Below are positions 11,060 to 24,049 of a DNA stretch of 64,000 nt, in pieces. Source of the stretch: Delphinus delphis (lineage: Eukaryota; Chordata; Mammalia; Artiodactyla; Delphinidae); NCBI RefSeq assembly GCF_949987515.2, contig NC_082696.1, positions 59,776,447 through 59,840,446 of the forward strand, in the 5' to 3' direction. Made by a program: the position numbers and the translations under genes. The stretch's first letter is position 1. Each line of letters starts with the position of its first letter. The notes below the pieces were generated by a model that did no database searches, had not been told where the DNA came from, and saw only the letters and a list, made by a program, of their open reading frames with translations.

Positions 11060-12010
11060 GGGGTCCTTGGAAAAAAGGCTGATTTTAGATGTGGGGCAAG
11101 AAAAATACGTGATCTAGAGCATCTTCTAGTGCTAGAAAGTAAGAAGTGCTCAAAAAACAACGAAAGTTATAAAACAAAACGCTGATGGCGTATGTCAAAG
11201 GGACACAGGAACCATCTGAAAGATCTCCCAAGGGCAAAAGTTGGAACTATTTGAGCAACAAATACACAAAATAGTATTGGATTATAACCTAAGCTATAAT
11301 ATAAATATCCATGAGTCCATAGTGGTATAAATAAGTTATCGAAAACTAATTAAGTGAAAGAGAAGAGAAATCTTCCTTGCAGAAGAATTCCAAATAAAAA
11401 AATCCTTCCTCAAGGAGATGGAACATGACTCTCCACTCCTTAGGTGCGGGTTTCTCATAATAACTTCCATAGTCGTGGGTGGGGAGGCGGGACTGAGAGT
11501 AACTTTATAGAGGAGAAATCTGACCTAACACTACTTCAGCCAGGTGGTCAAGGTTAACATCAACAATGGTAAGTCACGTTGTTCATGTATGTGCCCTAAC
11601 CCTAGTCTAGTTATGAAAAAAAATCAGACAAATTCCCATAGAGGGACATTCTACAAAACACCTGACCAAGACTCCTCAAAAACAGGAAAAGTCTGAGAAA
11701 TTGTCACAGCCAAGAGGAGCCTAAAAAGATATGAACACTAAATGTATGGTGGTATCCTGGATGGGATCCTTGAACAGAAAAAGGATTTTAGGTTAAAACT
11801 AAAGAAGTCTGAATAGAGTATGGACTTTAGTTAATAGTAATGTATCAATTGATGGGTTTATTAATTTTAACAAAGGTACCACCTTAATGTAAAATGTTAA
11901 TAATAGCGGAAACTGGGTGCGAGTATACAGGAACTCTGCACTATCTTTGCAAAGTTTCTGTAAATCTAAAACTGTTCTAAAAAAATGTATTTAATTTTTA
12001 AAAAGTCAAT
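11060..12010 (+). mobile_element. Old L1 3' untranslated region
   Basis: Sense-strand L1M-type 3' UTR. Diagnostic phrases are 'atcctggatgggatccttga', 'gtatacaggaactctgca', 'tatctttgcaaagtttctgt' and 'aaatctaaaactgttctaa'. Only the 3' end is present, so it is 5'-truncated and inactive. Confidence 0.75.
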
Positions 12011-12079
12011 AGTACCAAAGTGAAGAAACTCTGCCCTGTACTATACTATAAGTTTCTGAAAGAAAGGGGCTTTGTGGGT

Positions 12080-12720
12080 TTGCTGAGTATGTTTATAGGC
12101 TCATGGTGGTAGCTCATCCTCAAAGATGACCCCCAGTAAACCATGTCTCTCAGAATTCATATTCATGTGTGTTCCCCTCCACCTGAATCTGGGCTGGCCC
12201 TATGACAGAGTGCAGCAGAAGTAACACTATGAGACCTCTGAGGCAAGGTTCTAAGAAGCCTTGTAGTTTCCACCTGAGTCTGTTGCAACATTTGTTTTGA
12301 GAAAGGCAACCATTGGGTAAGAAGTCTGAATGCACTGAGATCTCCATACTAGTAAAAAGCCCAAGCCACCCAATGGGGAAGCCTAAGGAGAGAGAGACAG
12401 AGAGAATTAATGATTATGTGTGTGTGAGAGACAGAGACAGAGAAACAGAGATGTCCAGCCAGCCCACTGCTGTTCCATCCACTCTAGTAGAGGCACCAAT
12501 ACATGTGAGTGAAGAAACCACGTTTGACATCCTGCACATTCAAGCCTATAGATGACTGTAGTCCTGGCCTCTATTTGCCTGAAATAGTATTACAGAAACC
12601 AAACAATAACTACTCAGATGAGCCCAATTTACCCACGGAACTATAGTAAATCATAATAAATCATTGGTTTAAGACACTAGATTTAGGGGTGGCTTGCTGT
12701 GGAGCAGTAGATCAGTCAGT
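12080..12720 (+). repeat. MaLR-type LTR
   Basis: Recognisable by 'ctgaatctgggctggcc', 'gagtgcagcagaagtaaca' and a degraded 'ttaagacactagatttaggg'-'gtggcttgctgtgg' 3' end. Solitary and non-coding; the subfamily is not assigned. A (GAGACA)-rich stretch lies at about 12390-12440. Confidence 0.55.
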
Positions 12721-13080
12721 GCCTTTTACTTAGTAGCCATTCCAGAAAAATGAAAGAGGAGCTTCAATATTGTAGAAAGAAAATAATGGTGGGATTTCTT
12801 TTAACATTTTAAAACATTTCTGTTAAAAAAAAAAAAAAAAAACTACCCGCTGGTAAATTCAATAAGATAATGGGTTTTGCAATTAGGTTTAAAAAGGTAA
12901 AAACAAAACAAAACAAAACAAAAAAGAAACGTGGTTAATATATAATACAGTCAGGCCAAACTGGGGTGGAGAGAGAGAAGAGTAAATGGGGAAAGAAAGA
13001 GATTCATTATGGGGTGGAGGGTGGATATATATTTTAAAATATGTATTTTCTACTTTAATATGTTAACAATGACTTTAAGA
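12721..13080. other. A-rich intergenic DNA
   Basis: Contains a poly(A) run at about 12825-12841 and an (AAAAC)n run at 12899-12922. No gene. Confidence 0.55.
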
Positions 13081-13084
13081 TTTA

Positions 13085-13290
13085 TTGAGTGCCAGGTACC
13101 TTTACATGTAGTATTAGCTTCCCAGAATTATACGAGGTGAATACTACTTTAACCTCAGTTTTACAGATGAGGAAATAGTGTCTCAGAGTAGCTAAGTTAC
13201 TTGCCTAAGATCTCCCAACCAGTATATGTGACCAGGATTTGTACCTTGCAAGTCTGACTCCAGAGTCCATTCTCTTAGCACAGTCTAACA
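13085..13290 (-). repeat. MIR SINE, antisense
   Basis: 'cagttttacagatgaggaaa', 'agctaagttacttgcctaag' and 'tctgactccagagtccattc' are the reverse complement of MIR over most of its length. Confidence 0.8.
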
Positions 13291-13925
13291 GAGAAATAAG
13301 CATAAATAAAATAATCATACAAACAAATATGTGGAAATACAAACTATTATAAGTTTCATAAAGCTAACTGCAAGATACTATGATCATAAAACATATACCT
13401 GACCCAGTATGGGAGTTTGGGGAGGCTGTAAAAAGTTTGAGGTTGAGGGTGTCACTTGGGTTAGTAAGGTCAGGTGCCGGGTAGATAAACTGGCCCATGA
13501 ACCAGAAAAAGGCAGAGGTGAAAACAGGTGTATGATTGGCTGTTGGTGAAGTGTCTTTCTTAGAAGTAACACTGTCCTTATAGCTTAAAAGCCAGAGAAT
13601 GTGGGGAAGTCCTGGTGAAGAGAGAGCTGGAAGAGATCATCTACCTCTGTGTATGAATCAACAGAAGTCTTAGGCTCACCCCTAAGTTGTGCGTATGTGA
13701 AGCATAACCAGAGGAGCAAAGCAAAGGTTATGAGAACTGAACTGTGTATAAACTACTGCCCAAGCCTCAAACTAACCCCTGAGTGGTATATGGAAAGCAT
13801 AACACATGCTTTGAAAACTGAAAAGACATTCATCCACAGAAAGCGAAACAAAACTTACAGCTTGAACCTAATTGGACTATTGCTTCCGAAAACAAACAAA
13901 TAAACAAAACCCTCAAACAAACAAA
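13291..13925. other. Intergenic DNA, nothing recognised
   Basis: No family identified. Frames of 62 and 84 residues here have no domain signature. Confidence 0.4.
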
Positions 13926-13929
13926 GAGA

Positions 13930-16900
13930 CAAGCAAATAAATTATTTGGAGGATTTTACTAGGTTCCCAAAGTCTCACATAAACAAAACTGCAGAAGATA
14001 TAATATAAAATTATTGGACATGTAAAGAACCTGGCAAAAATCTGACCAAATTTCATGGGAAAATACAGTTAAGAGATGCCAATCCTGGAATGACAGATAT
14101 TTAAATTATTTAAATTATCAGGCAAGACATTAAAGCAGCTACTGTAACCATCCTACAAGACATAAAAGTGAACACTCTTAAAATGAACAGAAAGATAGAT
14201 AGTCTCTACAGAAAAGTAGAAAATGAAAAAGAACCAAATAGAAAGTTTGGAGTCAAAAATTACATATTTTAAATAAGTTCATAAGATGAGCGCAATAGAA
14301 CAGACATGATAGAGGGAAAAAAATCAGTAAACTTGAAGATTAATCCGTAGAAATTGCAAAATCTGAAGAACAGAGAAAAAGGATTGAAAAAACAAGAGAA
14401 AAATACTGAAAGACCTAATATGTAATTGGATTTTCTGGAGGAGAAGAGAAAGAGATTAATGCAGAAAAAATATATATTTTTAAACAAATAATGAATGAAA
14501 TTCTCCCAAATTTTGTGAAAGACATAAATTTACAAAATTCAGAAGGTCAATGAACCTCAAACAGGATAAATTCAAAGGAAACTATGTTCACACATGACAC
14601 AATAAAACTGCTGGAAGCCAAAGGAGGAAAAAAAACCTTAAAAGCCACTGGAGAAAACTGACACATTATATATAAGGGAACAATTATTCAAATGACTGTG
14701 GATTTTTTATCAGAAAAAACAGGGGCCAAAAGACTGCAGAATACTGAAAGGAAAGAACTGTCAAACCAGGATAATATATCTTCTGAAAATATCCTTCAGG
14801 AATGAAGATGAATAAAGACATTTAAGATAAAAGATGAAGGAAAACTAAGCATTTATTGCCAACAGACTTACTCTAAAAAAAATGCTAAAGAAAGTTACTT
14901 CTTCAGGCTGCAGGTAAATGATACCAGAGGGAAATTTGGAACTTTAGAAATGGAGGAAGAGCAATATAAATGACAAATGTCTGGGTAAAAATAATAGAGA
15001 ATTTAACATACCTTAAGTTTTAAAAAGTATTTATGACTCATGAAATAAAAAATCGTAACACTGTCTGGATAATTTTTCAATATATGTAGTATAATACAAA
15101 TGACAACTATAACATAAAAAGGAGAGGGTAAAGAAACCTGTATGGTGGTAAGGCTTTTTTACATTTTACTTGAAGTCATAAATATTAACTCCAGTTATAT
15201 TCTGAAAGATTAAGTGTGTACACTGTGATCCCTAGAGAAATTACTATAAATATGCTACAAAGAGATACAGTCAAAAAGCTAATAGATAAATTAAAGTAGA
15301 ATATTAAAATATAGTCAAAATATATAAAATACAGTATTTAAAATATAATTCAAAAGACTATAAGAAAGAGTAAACATGCAAACAACAACAACAAAAACCC
15401 AGAAGGGGCAAACAGAAAAATAATTTAAAAATAAATACGACCGTATCACATTAAATGAAAATGATCTAAACACACCGAGTAAAATACAGACTGTCAGGCT
15501 GGATGGAAAACAAAATCCAACTACATATTGTTTGTAAACTTTTTGTAAGAAACCCACTTTTAATATAATGATATATATTAAAAGCAAAATCATTGTAAAA
15601 GATATACCATGCAAATACTAGTGAAAGGAAAGCTGCAGTGGCCATACTAGTATCAGACAAAATAGACTTTGAAATGAAGAAAGCTATCAGGAATAAAGAG
15701 GGATATTATATCATGATAAAAGTGTCAAATCACTAAGAAGACATAGGAACCCTAAATGTATATGAACCTAACAACAATTTTAAAACACATGAAGGAAAAA
15801 CTGATACAAATGAGAGGAGAAATAGATAAATTCTCAGTTATACTTGGACATTTCAACACTCCTCTTTCAGTAATCAGTTAAACAAGTAGAATATCAGCAA
15901 GAATATAGAAAACCAGATCAACCTTATCATCCACTTGACCTAATTGACTTTTATAGACCATTCTACCCAACAATAGCAGAATACATAAAAGTTTCAAATG
16001 TACATGTCACATTCACCAAGATGGGTCATATTTTGGGCAATAAAACAAACATTAACAAATATAAAAGGACTGAAGTCTTACATAGTATGTTATCTGACCA
16101 CAATGAAATTAAACAAGAAATTAATAAGAGAAAGATGCCTGGCCAAGTCCCAAGTATTTGAAAATCATGCAACACACTACTAAATAACCCATAGGTCAGA
16201 GAGAAAGTTTCAAGAGAAACTGGAAAATATTTTTAACTAAGTGAAAATGAAAACATCACATATCAAAATATGTGGAATGAAGCTAAAGCATTGCTTAGAG
16301 GGAAATTAATAGCACTAAATGCTTTTATTAGAAAAGAAGAAAGTCTCAATCAATAACTAAGCTTCCATCTTAAAAAACTAGAAAAAAATAGTTAGTTACA
16401 ATCAAAGCAGAGAAGTAAATAAACAATAAAGATAAAACAGAAAGTAATAAAACTGAAAAAAGAAAAACAACAGAGGCAAGCCACACACTGGGAGAACATA
16501 ATTACAAATCATATATAAGATAAAACATTTCACCGAAGAACATGTATGAATGGCCAACAGAGACATGAAAAGATATCCCAAGTCATTAGTCATTGGAGAA
16601 ATGCAAATTAAAACTACTTAATAACCACAAGAATAGCTACCAGAAAAAGATGACAATAACAGATCTTGACAAGGATATTGAGAAAATGGAATCTTTATAT
16701 GTTGATGGTGGAAATATAAAGCAGTGCAGCCATTTTGGAAAACTGTTTTTCAGTTTCTTAAAATGTTATCCATAAATTTACCTTAAGACCCAGCAATTCT
16801 ATTTTTATGCCATATTTACTCAGGAGAAATGAAGGCATATGTCCACATAAAAAACTTGTATACAAATGTTCATAACAGCGATATTGATAATACTCAAAAA

Positions 16901-17265
16901 GTGGAAATAACTCCAAAAGAAACAAACTATTGATACATACAACATGGATGAACCCAAAATACATTATGCCAAGTAAAAGGAGCCATATCAAAAGGCTGGA
17001 TACTATAGAATATAATTTATATGACATTCTGGAAACAGCAAAAATACAGGAACAGAGAATAGATTAGTGGTTGTCAGGAGTTGAAGGAGGAGAGGAGGTT
17101 TGACTGAAGTGCTTACATGAGGAAATTTTGGGGGGGAGTAATGAAACTGTATGTGTACTAATTTTGATGGTGCTTATACAACTCTGAATTTTTCAAAACT
17201 CATAGAATTGGACAACAAAGAATGAATTTTACTATATTAAAGTTTAAATTAAAAAATTTTAATAT
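13930..17265 (+). mobile_element. Old L1/HAL1-type LINE, sense, heavily decayed
   Basis: The order follows an L1 from ORF1 towards the 3' end. About 14160-14560 reads as ORF1-type text. About 14700-14960 is HAL1/L1M-like ('atatccttcaggaatgaag', 'atgctaaagaaagttact'). About 15450-15900 is the endonuclease/RT part ('actagtatcagacaaaatag'). About 16500-17250 is the ORF2 end and 3' UTR. A jump near 16480 implies an internal deletion. Frames are broken throughout. It may be a HAL1 followed by an L1M rather than one element. Confidence 0.65.
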
Positions 17266-17695
17266 TTCACTTATGACTTTTCTTATACTTTCAATTGTAG
17301 AGAATGAAATGGAAAAGTTCTTTCCATTCTTTCAATTTGAAAAATGGTAACTCAGCTTCCTTTGACCTTCAGAAAACAATTATAAGCTGATAACATATAA
17401 AATTTTGCCTACATTAAATCTATATTTGTCCTCATTTTCTTAACATACTGCCCATTCTATATCATTCTGACTTGGCCTTATATATTTCTCTAATTATTTT
17501 ATATTTTTTAAGTTTTGTCTCTCTAATAGAATTAGAGACTTCTTGAGGGCAGGAATCATGAATTCTTATGCTTCTTTAACTATCATAGTGATAGAAATGT
17601 CTTAGAATTTTCAGTAGCTCCTTCTGGAATAGAATGAAATGAAATAGGATGGGTGTTACATGTTGGATAAACTAAAGTAATGGAATAGAAGAAGG
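17266..17695. other. Intergenic DNA, nothing recognised
   Basis: AT-rich, without gene or named repeat. Confidence 0.45.
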
Positions 17696-17699
17696 TTCC

Positions 17700-17865
17700 C
17701 TATGCCTCTTAATAAGTATTATCCTCCAGTTCTCAGGTAATAAACCTGACACTCAGAGAGTTTAAGAAATTTATCCAAGATCACACAACTAGAAAATACA
17801 GAATGTAGCATTCAAATTTAGGTATGCTGACCCATGAACTCTCCTTTAAACAATGATTTCCATTC
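17700..17865 (-). repeat. MIR SINE, antisense
   Basis: 'gacactcagagagtttaag' followed by 'tatccaagatcacacaacta' matches the reverse complement of the MIR core. Confidence 0.65.
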
Positions 17866-18830
17866 CACCTCATCCCATAATGTGGTGAACAAATCCCAAT
17901 GAAGCTAAATTGACAAAGACTCTTGACATTATATCAAAATATCAAGAGGAGGCTATAGTACTTCATTGATTCTTTAAGTCTTTGCTTCTTACAGAAGCCC
18001 AAGTGATTAGACAGTAATGAGAGCTCCCTTATAGTTATATTACTGTAGAAAGGGAACTGACCTTTGGAGCCAAAACTTCTGGCTCTTCCCCTTCCCAAAT
18101 CTGTGCCTTGTGAAATCCGTAAGATTCAGCTTCCTAGAATCAGGAAATTAGGTTAGGTGATTTTTGTTGGTGTGAAGAATCTGAGGTAGAGCTTAATAGG
18201 CAAGAAGTTTATTGAGGAATACTCTTGGGAACAACCAAGAGTTGGTTCTTCTGTGAAAGACAGGGAATGAAAGTAGGACTGGACAGAGGGAGATAATGGG
18301 CTACAATGTAATCTCAATGAGGCCTCAGCTAAATGATGGGAGCTCTGAAGCTGGGATAACCCTTCATAGTTATCCCAACTTAGGGTAGGGGGAGGAAGGG
18401 TTGGGCATTTATACTTTCATGCCATTGTCATTGGATGCCAGATGCCCCAATTTGGGCAAGCAAGCTCTCTTTACTGAAAGCAATTCTGAAAAGGGCTGAC
18501 AGGCAAGGGCTTACAGCAGCACTTCAGGAGCTGGAAGGGGAATCTTGTGTCCCACATAGTGACTTCTAAAGTACCTTCCTGCTCTGGTAGCATCATGAGG
18601 ATTAGCCAGAAAACGATTCCAAATGAAAAAAACCAAAAAGTCTTCATCTTACTCACCTCCCATAAAAAACAGAAAATTAAAGAAAATACTGGGGGAGAAA
18701 AGTATGTTGTAAGGAACATATTTAAAACACTTTTACTTATAACTGTTGGCTTTCAGAGGGACACTCTTAAAACTCCAAGGAACTTCATGCCTCTAAATAG
18801 ATGTTATTCAACAAACTTATTAATGTAACT
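17866..18830. other. Intergenic DNA, nothing recognised
   Basis: No coding or repeat signature that I can name. Overlapping frames on the two strands (82 and 93 residues) lack any domain. Confidence 0.4.
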
Positions 18831-19047
18831 CAGGGGTTGGCAATTATTTTCTATAAAGAGCCAGACAGTAAACAGTTTCGGCTTTGGGGACCATACACTC
18901 TTAGTTGCAACCCTCAACGCTGCAGTTGTAGTGAGAAAGGAACCATAGACAATATGTCAACTAATGGGCGAGGTTGAGTTTCAATAAAATTTTATTTACA
19001 AAAACCGGTGGCAGGCCAAATTTGGCCCATGGGCTATAGTGTGCTAA
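18831..19047. mobile_element. hAT-Charlie element (MER58-like)
   Basis: About 217 bp bounded by 'caggggttggcaa' and its inverse near 'ctatagtgtgctaa'. Internal phrases are 'gagccagacagtaaacag', 'ccatagacaatatgtcaac' and 'ataaaattttatttacaaa'. A second copy in opposite orientation lies at 58866-59090. The family name is from memory. Confidence 0.7.
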
Positions 19048-19369
19048 TATAACTAATATAATTGAATGATATGAAATTTAACTCATTCCCTTTCTTGATA
19101 CCACAGAGTACCACACAAGCCCTAGAATGATTATATGACTCTCATGTGAAAGATAATGAAACCTTTTTCCTGTGAAGTCACTTTCTTGCTGAATTTTCTG
19201 TTACTTGTGGCTGAACCCAACCCAAAATATTATAGAAATTTACTTTAGATTGAGTGATCAAAGAAGACTTCTATGAAGGAGAAGAGTTTTAGCCTCTATA
19301 ACTTAGTGTTGTGAGAAAATAAAACTGATGGGTGTCTGTGGGGGCAACTGCCAGTTGTCCATCTTATTT

Positions 19370-19870
19370 ATTTTAACCTGTCCCCTAATTTTAGTGACAG
19401 GATAAAGACTGTCTTTCCCAGCTTGCCTAACTTTCAGCTGGATGTGACAGAGCTAAGCTAAGAACAAGGAAGTACTGAAGTGGGTCAGAAACTGGGTGAA
19501 ATGCCTAGGTGGGTGTTAACTGTTTCCAAGTATGCTCTATGATGCAATATGTGTAAGTGAATGTAGTATGAGCAGCTTCTAGAATTGAGCTTAAAAGGAT
19601 ACATGCCCTTCCCCCTTTTTCTCCTTCCTGCCAGCTAGAATGTACATGTGCTGGCTACAACAGGAGCAGCCCTTATGGACCATGAAGTGAACTTAAAATT
19701 GAGGCCACACATTGTGGAGACATAAGATATAAGGATCCTGGAATCCTGAAACCACAAAAACTACCAGGTCTAGACTGATTCCATGACTTTCATGGGAAAA
19801 GGAGATGCTTTTTCTTGTTAAGATATAGTTATTCTGAGTTTTATGTCATTTGCAGCTTTGCCCAACTCAA
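19370..19870 (+). repeat. Old interspersed repeat, family not assigned
   Basis: Contains 'ccttcctgccagctagaatg', 'gcagcccttatggaccatga' and 'tatgtcatttgcagct'-type text I recognise from widespread mammalian repeats. It includes the segment 19456-19507 shared with the mosaic at 3977-4079. Confidence 0.4.
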
Positions 19871-19879
19871 ACTATTACA

Positions 19880-20215
19880 GACATTTATGTTAAATTGAGG
19901 GTTCAACAGAAGCCTCTATGTGGAAGAGAGGTTTTAGTCAGGATCTCAAGGACAAACGAAGCCAGGCTTAGAAAAAGCAAGAGAAAAAAATCAGTGCTGG
20001 CATAAAGCACAACTTGCACAAACATTTTGAGACAGGAAAGAATACAGTGTGTGAGAGGAACTGAGAGAAGGCCAGTATGGCTGATGACTTGTGAAAGAGG
20101 TGGAGGGTGGACATAGGAAGGGGTCAAATCACAAATAGGAGGAGTTAGATTTCACTCTAAGAACAGTAGGAGACCACTGAAAGATTTTAAGCAAGGAAGA
20201 GATTTGCACATCCCC
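19880..20215 (+). repeat. Old interspersed repeat, family not assigned
   Basis: 'gaggaactgagagaaggcca', 'gtatggctgatgacttgtg' and 'gattttaagcaaggaagaga' belong to the same unnamed old family as fragments at about 22870-23640 and 42110-42430. Confidence 0.4.
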
Positions 20216-20289
20216 TTGACAACTGCGAATGACTGCCCCGCAGAGCCTGACTTTCTGTGCCCTCCCCAGCCTCTTTTTATTTAATTTAA

Positions 20290-20501
20290 TTTTTTTTTTT
20301 TTTTTTTTTACGGTACGCGGGCCTCTCACTGTTGTGGCCTCTCCCGTTGCGGAACACAGGCTCTGGACGCGCAGGCTCAGCGGCCATGGCTCACGGGCCC
20401 AGCCACTCCGCGGCACATGGGATCTTCCCGGACCGGGGCACGAACCCGTGTCCCCTGCATCGGCAGGCGGACTCCCAACTACTGAGCCACCAAGGTAGCC
20501 C
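20290..20501 (-). mobile_element. CHR-family SINE (cetacean tRNA-derived)
   Basis: Antisense copy. The T-run at 20291-20309 is the A-tail, followed by the GC-rich body ('tctggacgcgcaggctcagc') and the tRNA-like head ending at the left-end box near 20495. It sits next to an L1 3' end at 20503-20705 and probably inserted into that element's A-rich tail. The 89- and 95-residue frames over it are repeat-derived. Confidence 0.9.
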
Positions 20502-20502
20502 T

Positions 20503-20705
20503 AATTTTTTATTTTATATTGGAGTATAGTTGATTTACAGTGTTGTGTTAGTTTCAGGCATACAGCAAAGTGATTCAGTTATATTTACATATACATATAT
20601 CCATACATACACTACTATATATAAAATAGATAATCAACAAAGGCCTACTGTATAGCACAGGGAACTCTACTCAATATTCTGTAATAACTTGTATGGGAAA
20701 AGAAT
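20503..20705 (-). mobile_element. L1 3' end, antisense
   Basis: 'tattggagtatagttgattt', 'cagtgttgtgttagtttcag' and 'caaagtgattcagttatatt' are the reverse complement of the L1 3' UTR, the same module found at 49800-49870. Confidence 0.8.
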
Positions 20706-21265
20706 CTAGCCTCTTGGTGTCACCTGAGCGCTTCAGGCAGTCCTCTTCACAATCTTCCTCCCAAGACACCTCAGGTCTGGCTCCCTCCCTCAGGAGCCAC
20801 ACACCATTTATTCACCACAGTGGCAGTACAGCTCACTCCCTCCACAGCACTCTCTCCTGGCCCTGCCACCATGAGCCACACCAGCCAATCTTCTGCTTTC
20901 AGATCTGTCAGCATTGAGACAGAGATCTGTGTGCCCCCAAATGCCAGGGGATAGAGGCCAGCCTCTCTAAGTGGTTCCTGAAGTTCTCCTCGCTTGGCTT
21001 GAGGAAAGAGGGGGAAAACACTTCCACACTTAGTCTCTAAAGAAGTCCTCACTCTTAAAACTCTAGTCCCTAGTGAATTCTTTTTTATATATAGACTAAA
21101 GGTGGATGATCAGCTAATGCTGATAAAAGCAAATTTTGGCTACCTACTTTGTAATAATGATCTAGCACCTCAGTTAGAATATTGGGTTATAGTTATTTTT
21201 CTCAGGTTGGTGCCTCAGCTCAAACTGCAAGACTAAGAAAGTATAATTACAACAACTTTCAAAAA
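20706..21265. other. Intergenic DNA, nothing recognised
   Basis: No gene or assigned repeat. C-rich text at 20700-20900 gives chance frames on both strands. Confidence 0.4.
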
Positions 21266-21270
21266 GATTT

Positions 21271-21458
21271 GGGACTTCCCTGGAGTTCCAGTGGTTAAGA
21301 CTCCATGCTTCCAATGCAGGGGGAGTGGGTTCAATCCCTGGTCAGGGAACTAAGATCCTGCATGCCGTGCGGCCAAAAACAAACAAATAAAAAATCATTA
21401 TGTTGTACACCCGAAACTAATATAACGTTACATGTCAATTATACCTCAATAAAATAAG
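21271..21458 (+). mobile_element. CHR-family SINE, short form, with L1-like tail
   Basis: Head 'gggacttccctggagttcca', then 'ggttcaatccctggtcaggg' and 'catgccgtgcggccaaa'. After the A-rich region, 'gtacacccgaaactaatat' is an L1 3'-end phrase. The flanking words 'aaaagattt' (before 21271) and 'aaagattt' (about 21460) may be the target duplication, in which case SINE and L1 tail inserted as one unit. Confidence 0.7.
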
Positions 21459-21479
21459 AAAGATTTTTTTATAAAAAGA

Positions 21480-22860
21480 TGAATATTGATAGTTAAACAC
21501 AAGAGGCAACATTTCATTCATTTAGTCAAAAGGGCCTACTATTTTTAAGGGCCTACTATATGCATGTGCTATCCTAGGTGCTGAGGACATAATTTCAAGC
21601 TTATAGTCTAGTGAGGAGACAGATATGGCACAGTTACTCTGTGTATATGAAATACATTATTTTGTGTATTTATTCTATGTGTAAAAGTTACATATTCTAC
21701 TTGTATGACATGAAAATCTAACCTGTGGATGTTTAGAAAAAGACTAGAACCTTGAGGGATGTTTAGGAAAGAATAGAATCCTCGGTATAGTCTTTGAACA
21801 GAGAAGTGGGGTGCCAGAAGACCAGATTTGAGGAATTTGTAAGGCAGATCATAGAAAATATCCTGAGCTAAACAAAAAATTACAAATGTCTTAGTTAGAA
21901 ATAGGGCTAAGGATCTGTAACTTGTGTAGGCACCAGGAAAAGAGTGAACTGGGTAACTGAAGAAAAGCAGCAGACCGGGAAGCAGTATGCTATCTGTGGG
22001 GTAGAATCTTTCTCCCTGGAGGAAGCTGCCTCTAAGAGACAGGCAGATACATCACAGCTATTTTGCTGTAGCACACTAAAGGTGATGATATAGTACTTAT
22101 TACTTATACAAATGTAAAAGAGAATAATTTATTTTTCCTGGTCATGGAGATGTTTTGGTAGGAAGTGACAGCACAGCAGTGATATAAGTGGCGTACGGGG
22201 AGATAAGCAAATCCCACCATGCAGAGTAGGGGAAAGGAGCGTTAGGCATCTGCTGCTTTGCCTGTACAGCATTTTATCTTCCTTCCTTTGGTAACAACAC
22301 TCCGCTTTTGCTTTGGAGAATCACCCCTCCTTCATTTCCTGTTGTCTTAGAGGGATTGGCAATTAAGGTGTCCTATTCCCTATCCGCTTTCTAACTCTAT
22401 ATACAACCATTTAGATATGTTAAGAAGCAGGAGGCAAAGGGCACAAAACAGTTTAAAATAAGTGCTTTCCAAACTACCCTCATTCACACAGTGATACTGT
22501 GATATAGACTAGATTCAGGGATTGCAAACTGGCAGCCAGAAGCCCAACTTGGCCTAGAAATGTGTTTTTCTTGACTCGCATATGTTTTTACTAGTGTGTT
22601 TATACATCTTTGACCAGGGTTTACAACCTCCAGATCACCACATGCTTCAATGCCACCTTCTGTCTTATACCAGCCCTTAGGTCTCAGGTAGACATGAAAG
22701 GAGGCCTGAGTGTTCATGCTGTACTATGTTGGAAACTTTAGTTACATTTTTAATGTAATTGCCACAACAAGCGTATAAGGTACTAACTGAAAATGAAACA
22801 GGCTTTGAAATCAGATCTATCTATAGAATCATCTTGGGTCTTTCTACCATACCTAAAAAC
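21480..22860. other. Intergenic DNA, mostly unassigned
   Basis: About 21540-21640 ('tgctatcctaggtgctgag') resembles an L2/MIR-type end. About 22500-22680 looks like an old DNA-transposon fragment. No coding evidence. Confidence 0.4.
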
Positions 22861-22864
22861 CAAT

Positions 22865-23640
22865 TCAACAATACATTCACTCAGTTAATATACATTCGTT
22901 CATTTAATATACATTTATTGAACATCCTCAAGATGCAGTTTTGAAGGTATAATGTTAAGTAAAAGCAGACATGGTTCCTCTTCTCTTTAAGCTTACAGTG
23001 TAGAACAGGATATAAATATTACCAAATAATTACATATGTTAATATAAAGTTGCACCTGTGGTGAGCTACATGGGTACCTATAATAGAGAGAGTTGGCATA
23101 ATTAGGAAGGTCATGGAAGACTTCTCTGAGGAGGTGATGTGTGAGTAGAGACCTGAAGGATGTGCAGTAGTGCTAAGAAAGGGAAGGAAGCACATTGAAG
23201 GCAGAGAAAACAACATGTACACAGGCCTTGTGGGAAGGTAGGAGGAACTTAAAGGAGACCAGTGAGGCTGGAGCAGACAAGAGTGGGTTTGGCTAGGGCA
23301 GAGTAGTTAAGAGTCAAACATTCAGTGTCTTATAGATCTTATTAATTTTTTTCTGAACCTTTAAGAGCAGTTATTTTAAAAATAGGGTAGAAGTTGGTGT
23401 TACATTAACATTTTGGAAAAAATCACTTTGGGTGAAGTGTAGAGAAGACAAGGGGAGAGGAGATCACATGCAGGGTGAATGCTGGTTAACAAGTTACGAA
23501 GTTATTGTAATTCTTGGTAAGAGTATTCATAGCTACGCATAACTGGTTTGAATGGTAGTGATGGATATGGAGGTAAGTGGATGGATTCTGAGGTAGGTAA
23601 GTAAAATTGGAAACACTTGGTGTTGGAATGAGTAGGGGGA
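22865..23640 (+). repeat. Old interspersed repeat, family not assigned
   Basis: 'gacttctctgaggaggtgat', 'agtagagacctgaaggatgt' and 'acaacatgtacacaggcctt' are phrases of a widespread old mammalian repeat, related to 19880-20215 and 42110-42430. No open reading frame of note. Confidence 0.45.
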
Positions 23641-24045
23641 TGATGTTAGACAAGGTTGTCAAGGTAGACTACTAGTAAGGCTTCAGACTTTCTCTACTGG
23701 AAATGTACTGTGATGCCATTCATAAAGATAGAACTTTCTGTAAGAGGATCTGGCTTGGGAGAAAGAAAGATGCATTCATTATCAGACATCAAATTTGAGG
23801 GGTTTTTTAGATATTCATGCAGAGATATTAAATAGGTAGCATATTTACAGGTCTGCAACTCAGAGGCAGATTTTGAATAGAGAGATAAATGTTAAATTAA
23901 TCTGTATAGAAATTAGTAATTGAAACTGTGTCTGTGAATAGCTAAGTCTGGAAAAAAAATAGAGTGAGACCTGAAGGGAGCTTAGCACCACTTAGTTGGA
24001 CTCAGAATCAATGTGACTATTTAGATATTCACAAGTATGGTTTGT
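23641..24045. other. Intergenic DNA, nothing recognised
   Basis: No gene or repeat assigned. Confidence 0.4.
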
Positions 24046-24049
24046 GGGG

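Noticed and set aside
20129..20529. Frames of 65-95 residues on both strands
   Set aside because: They lie in a CHR SINE; nearly the same peptides recur at 37.6, 38.5 and 43.5 kb.
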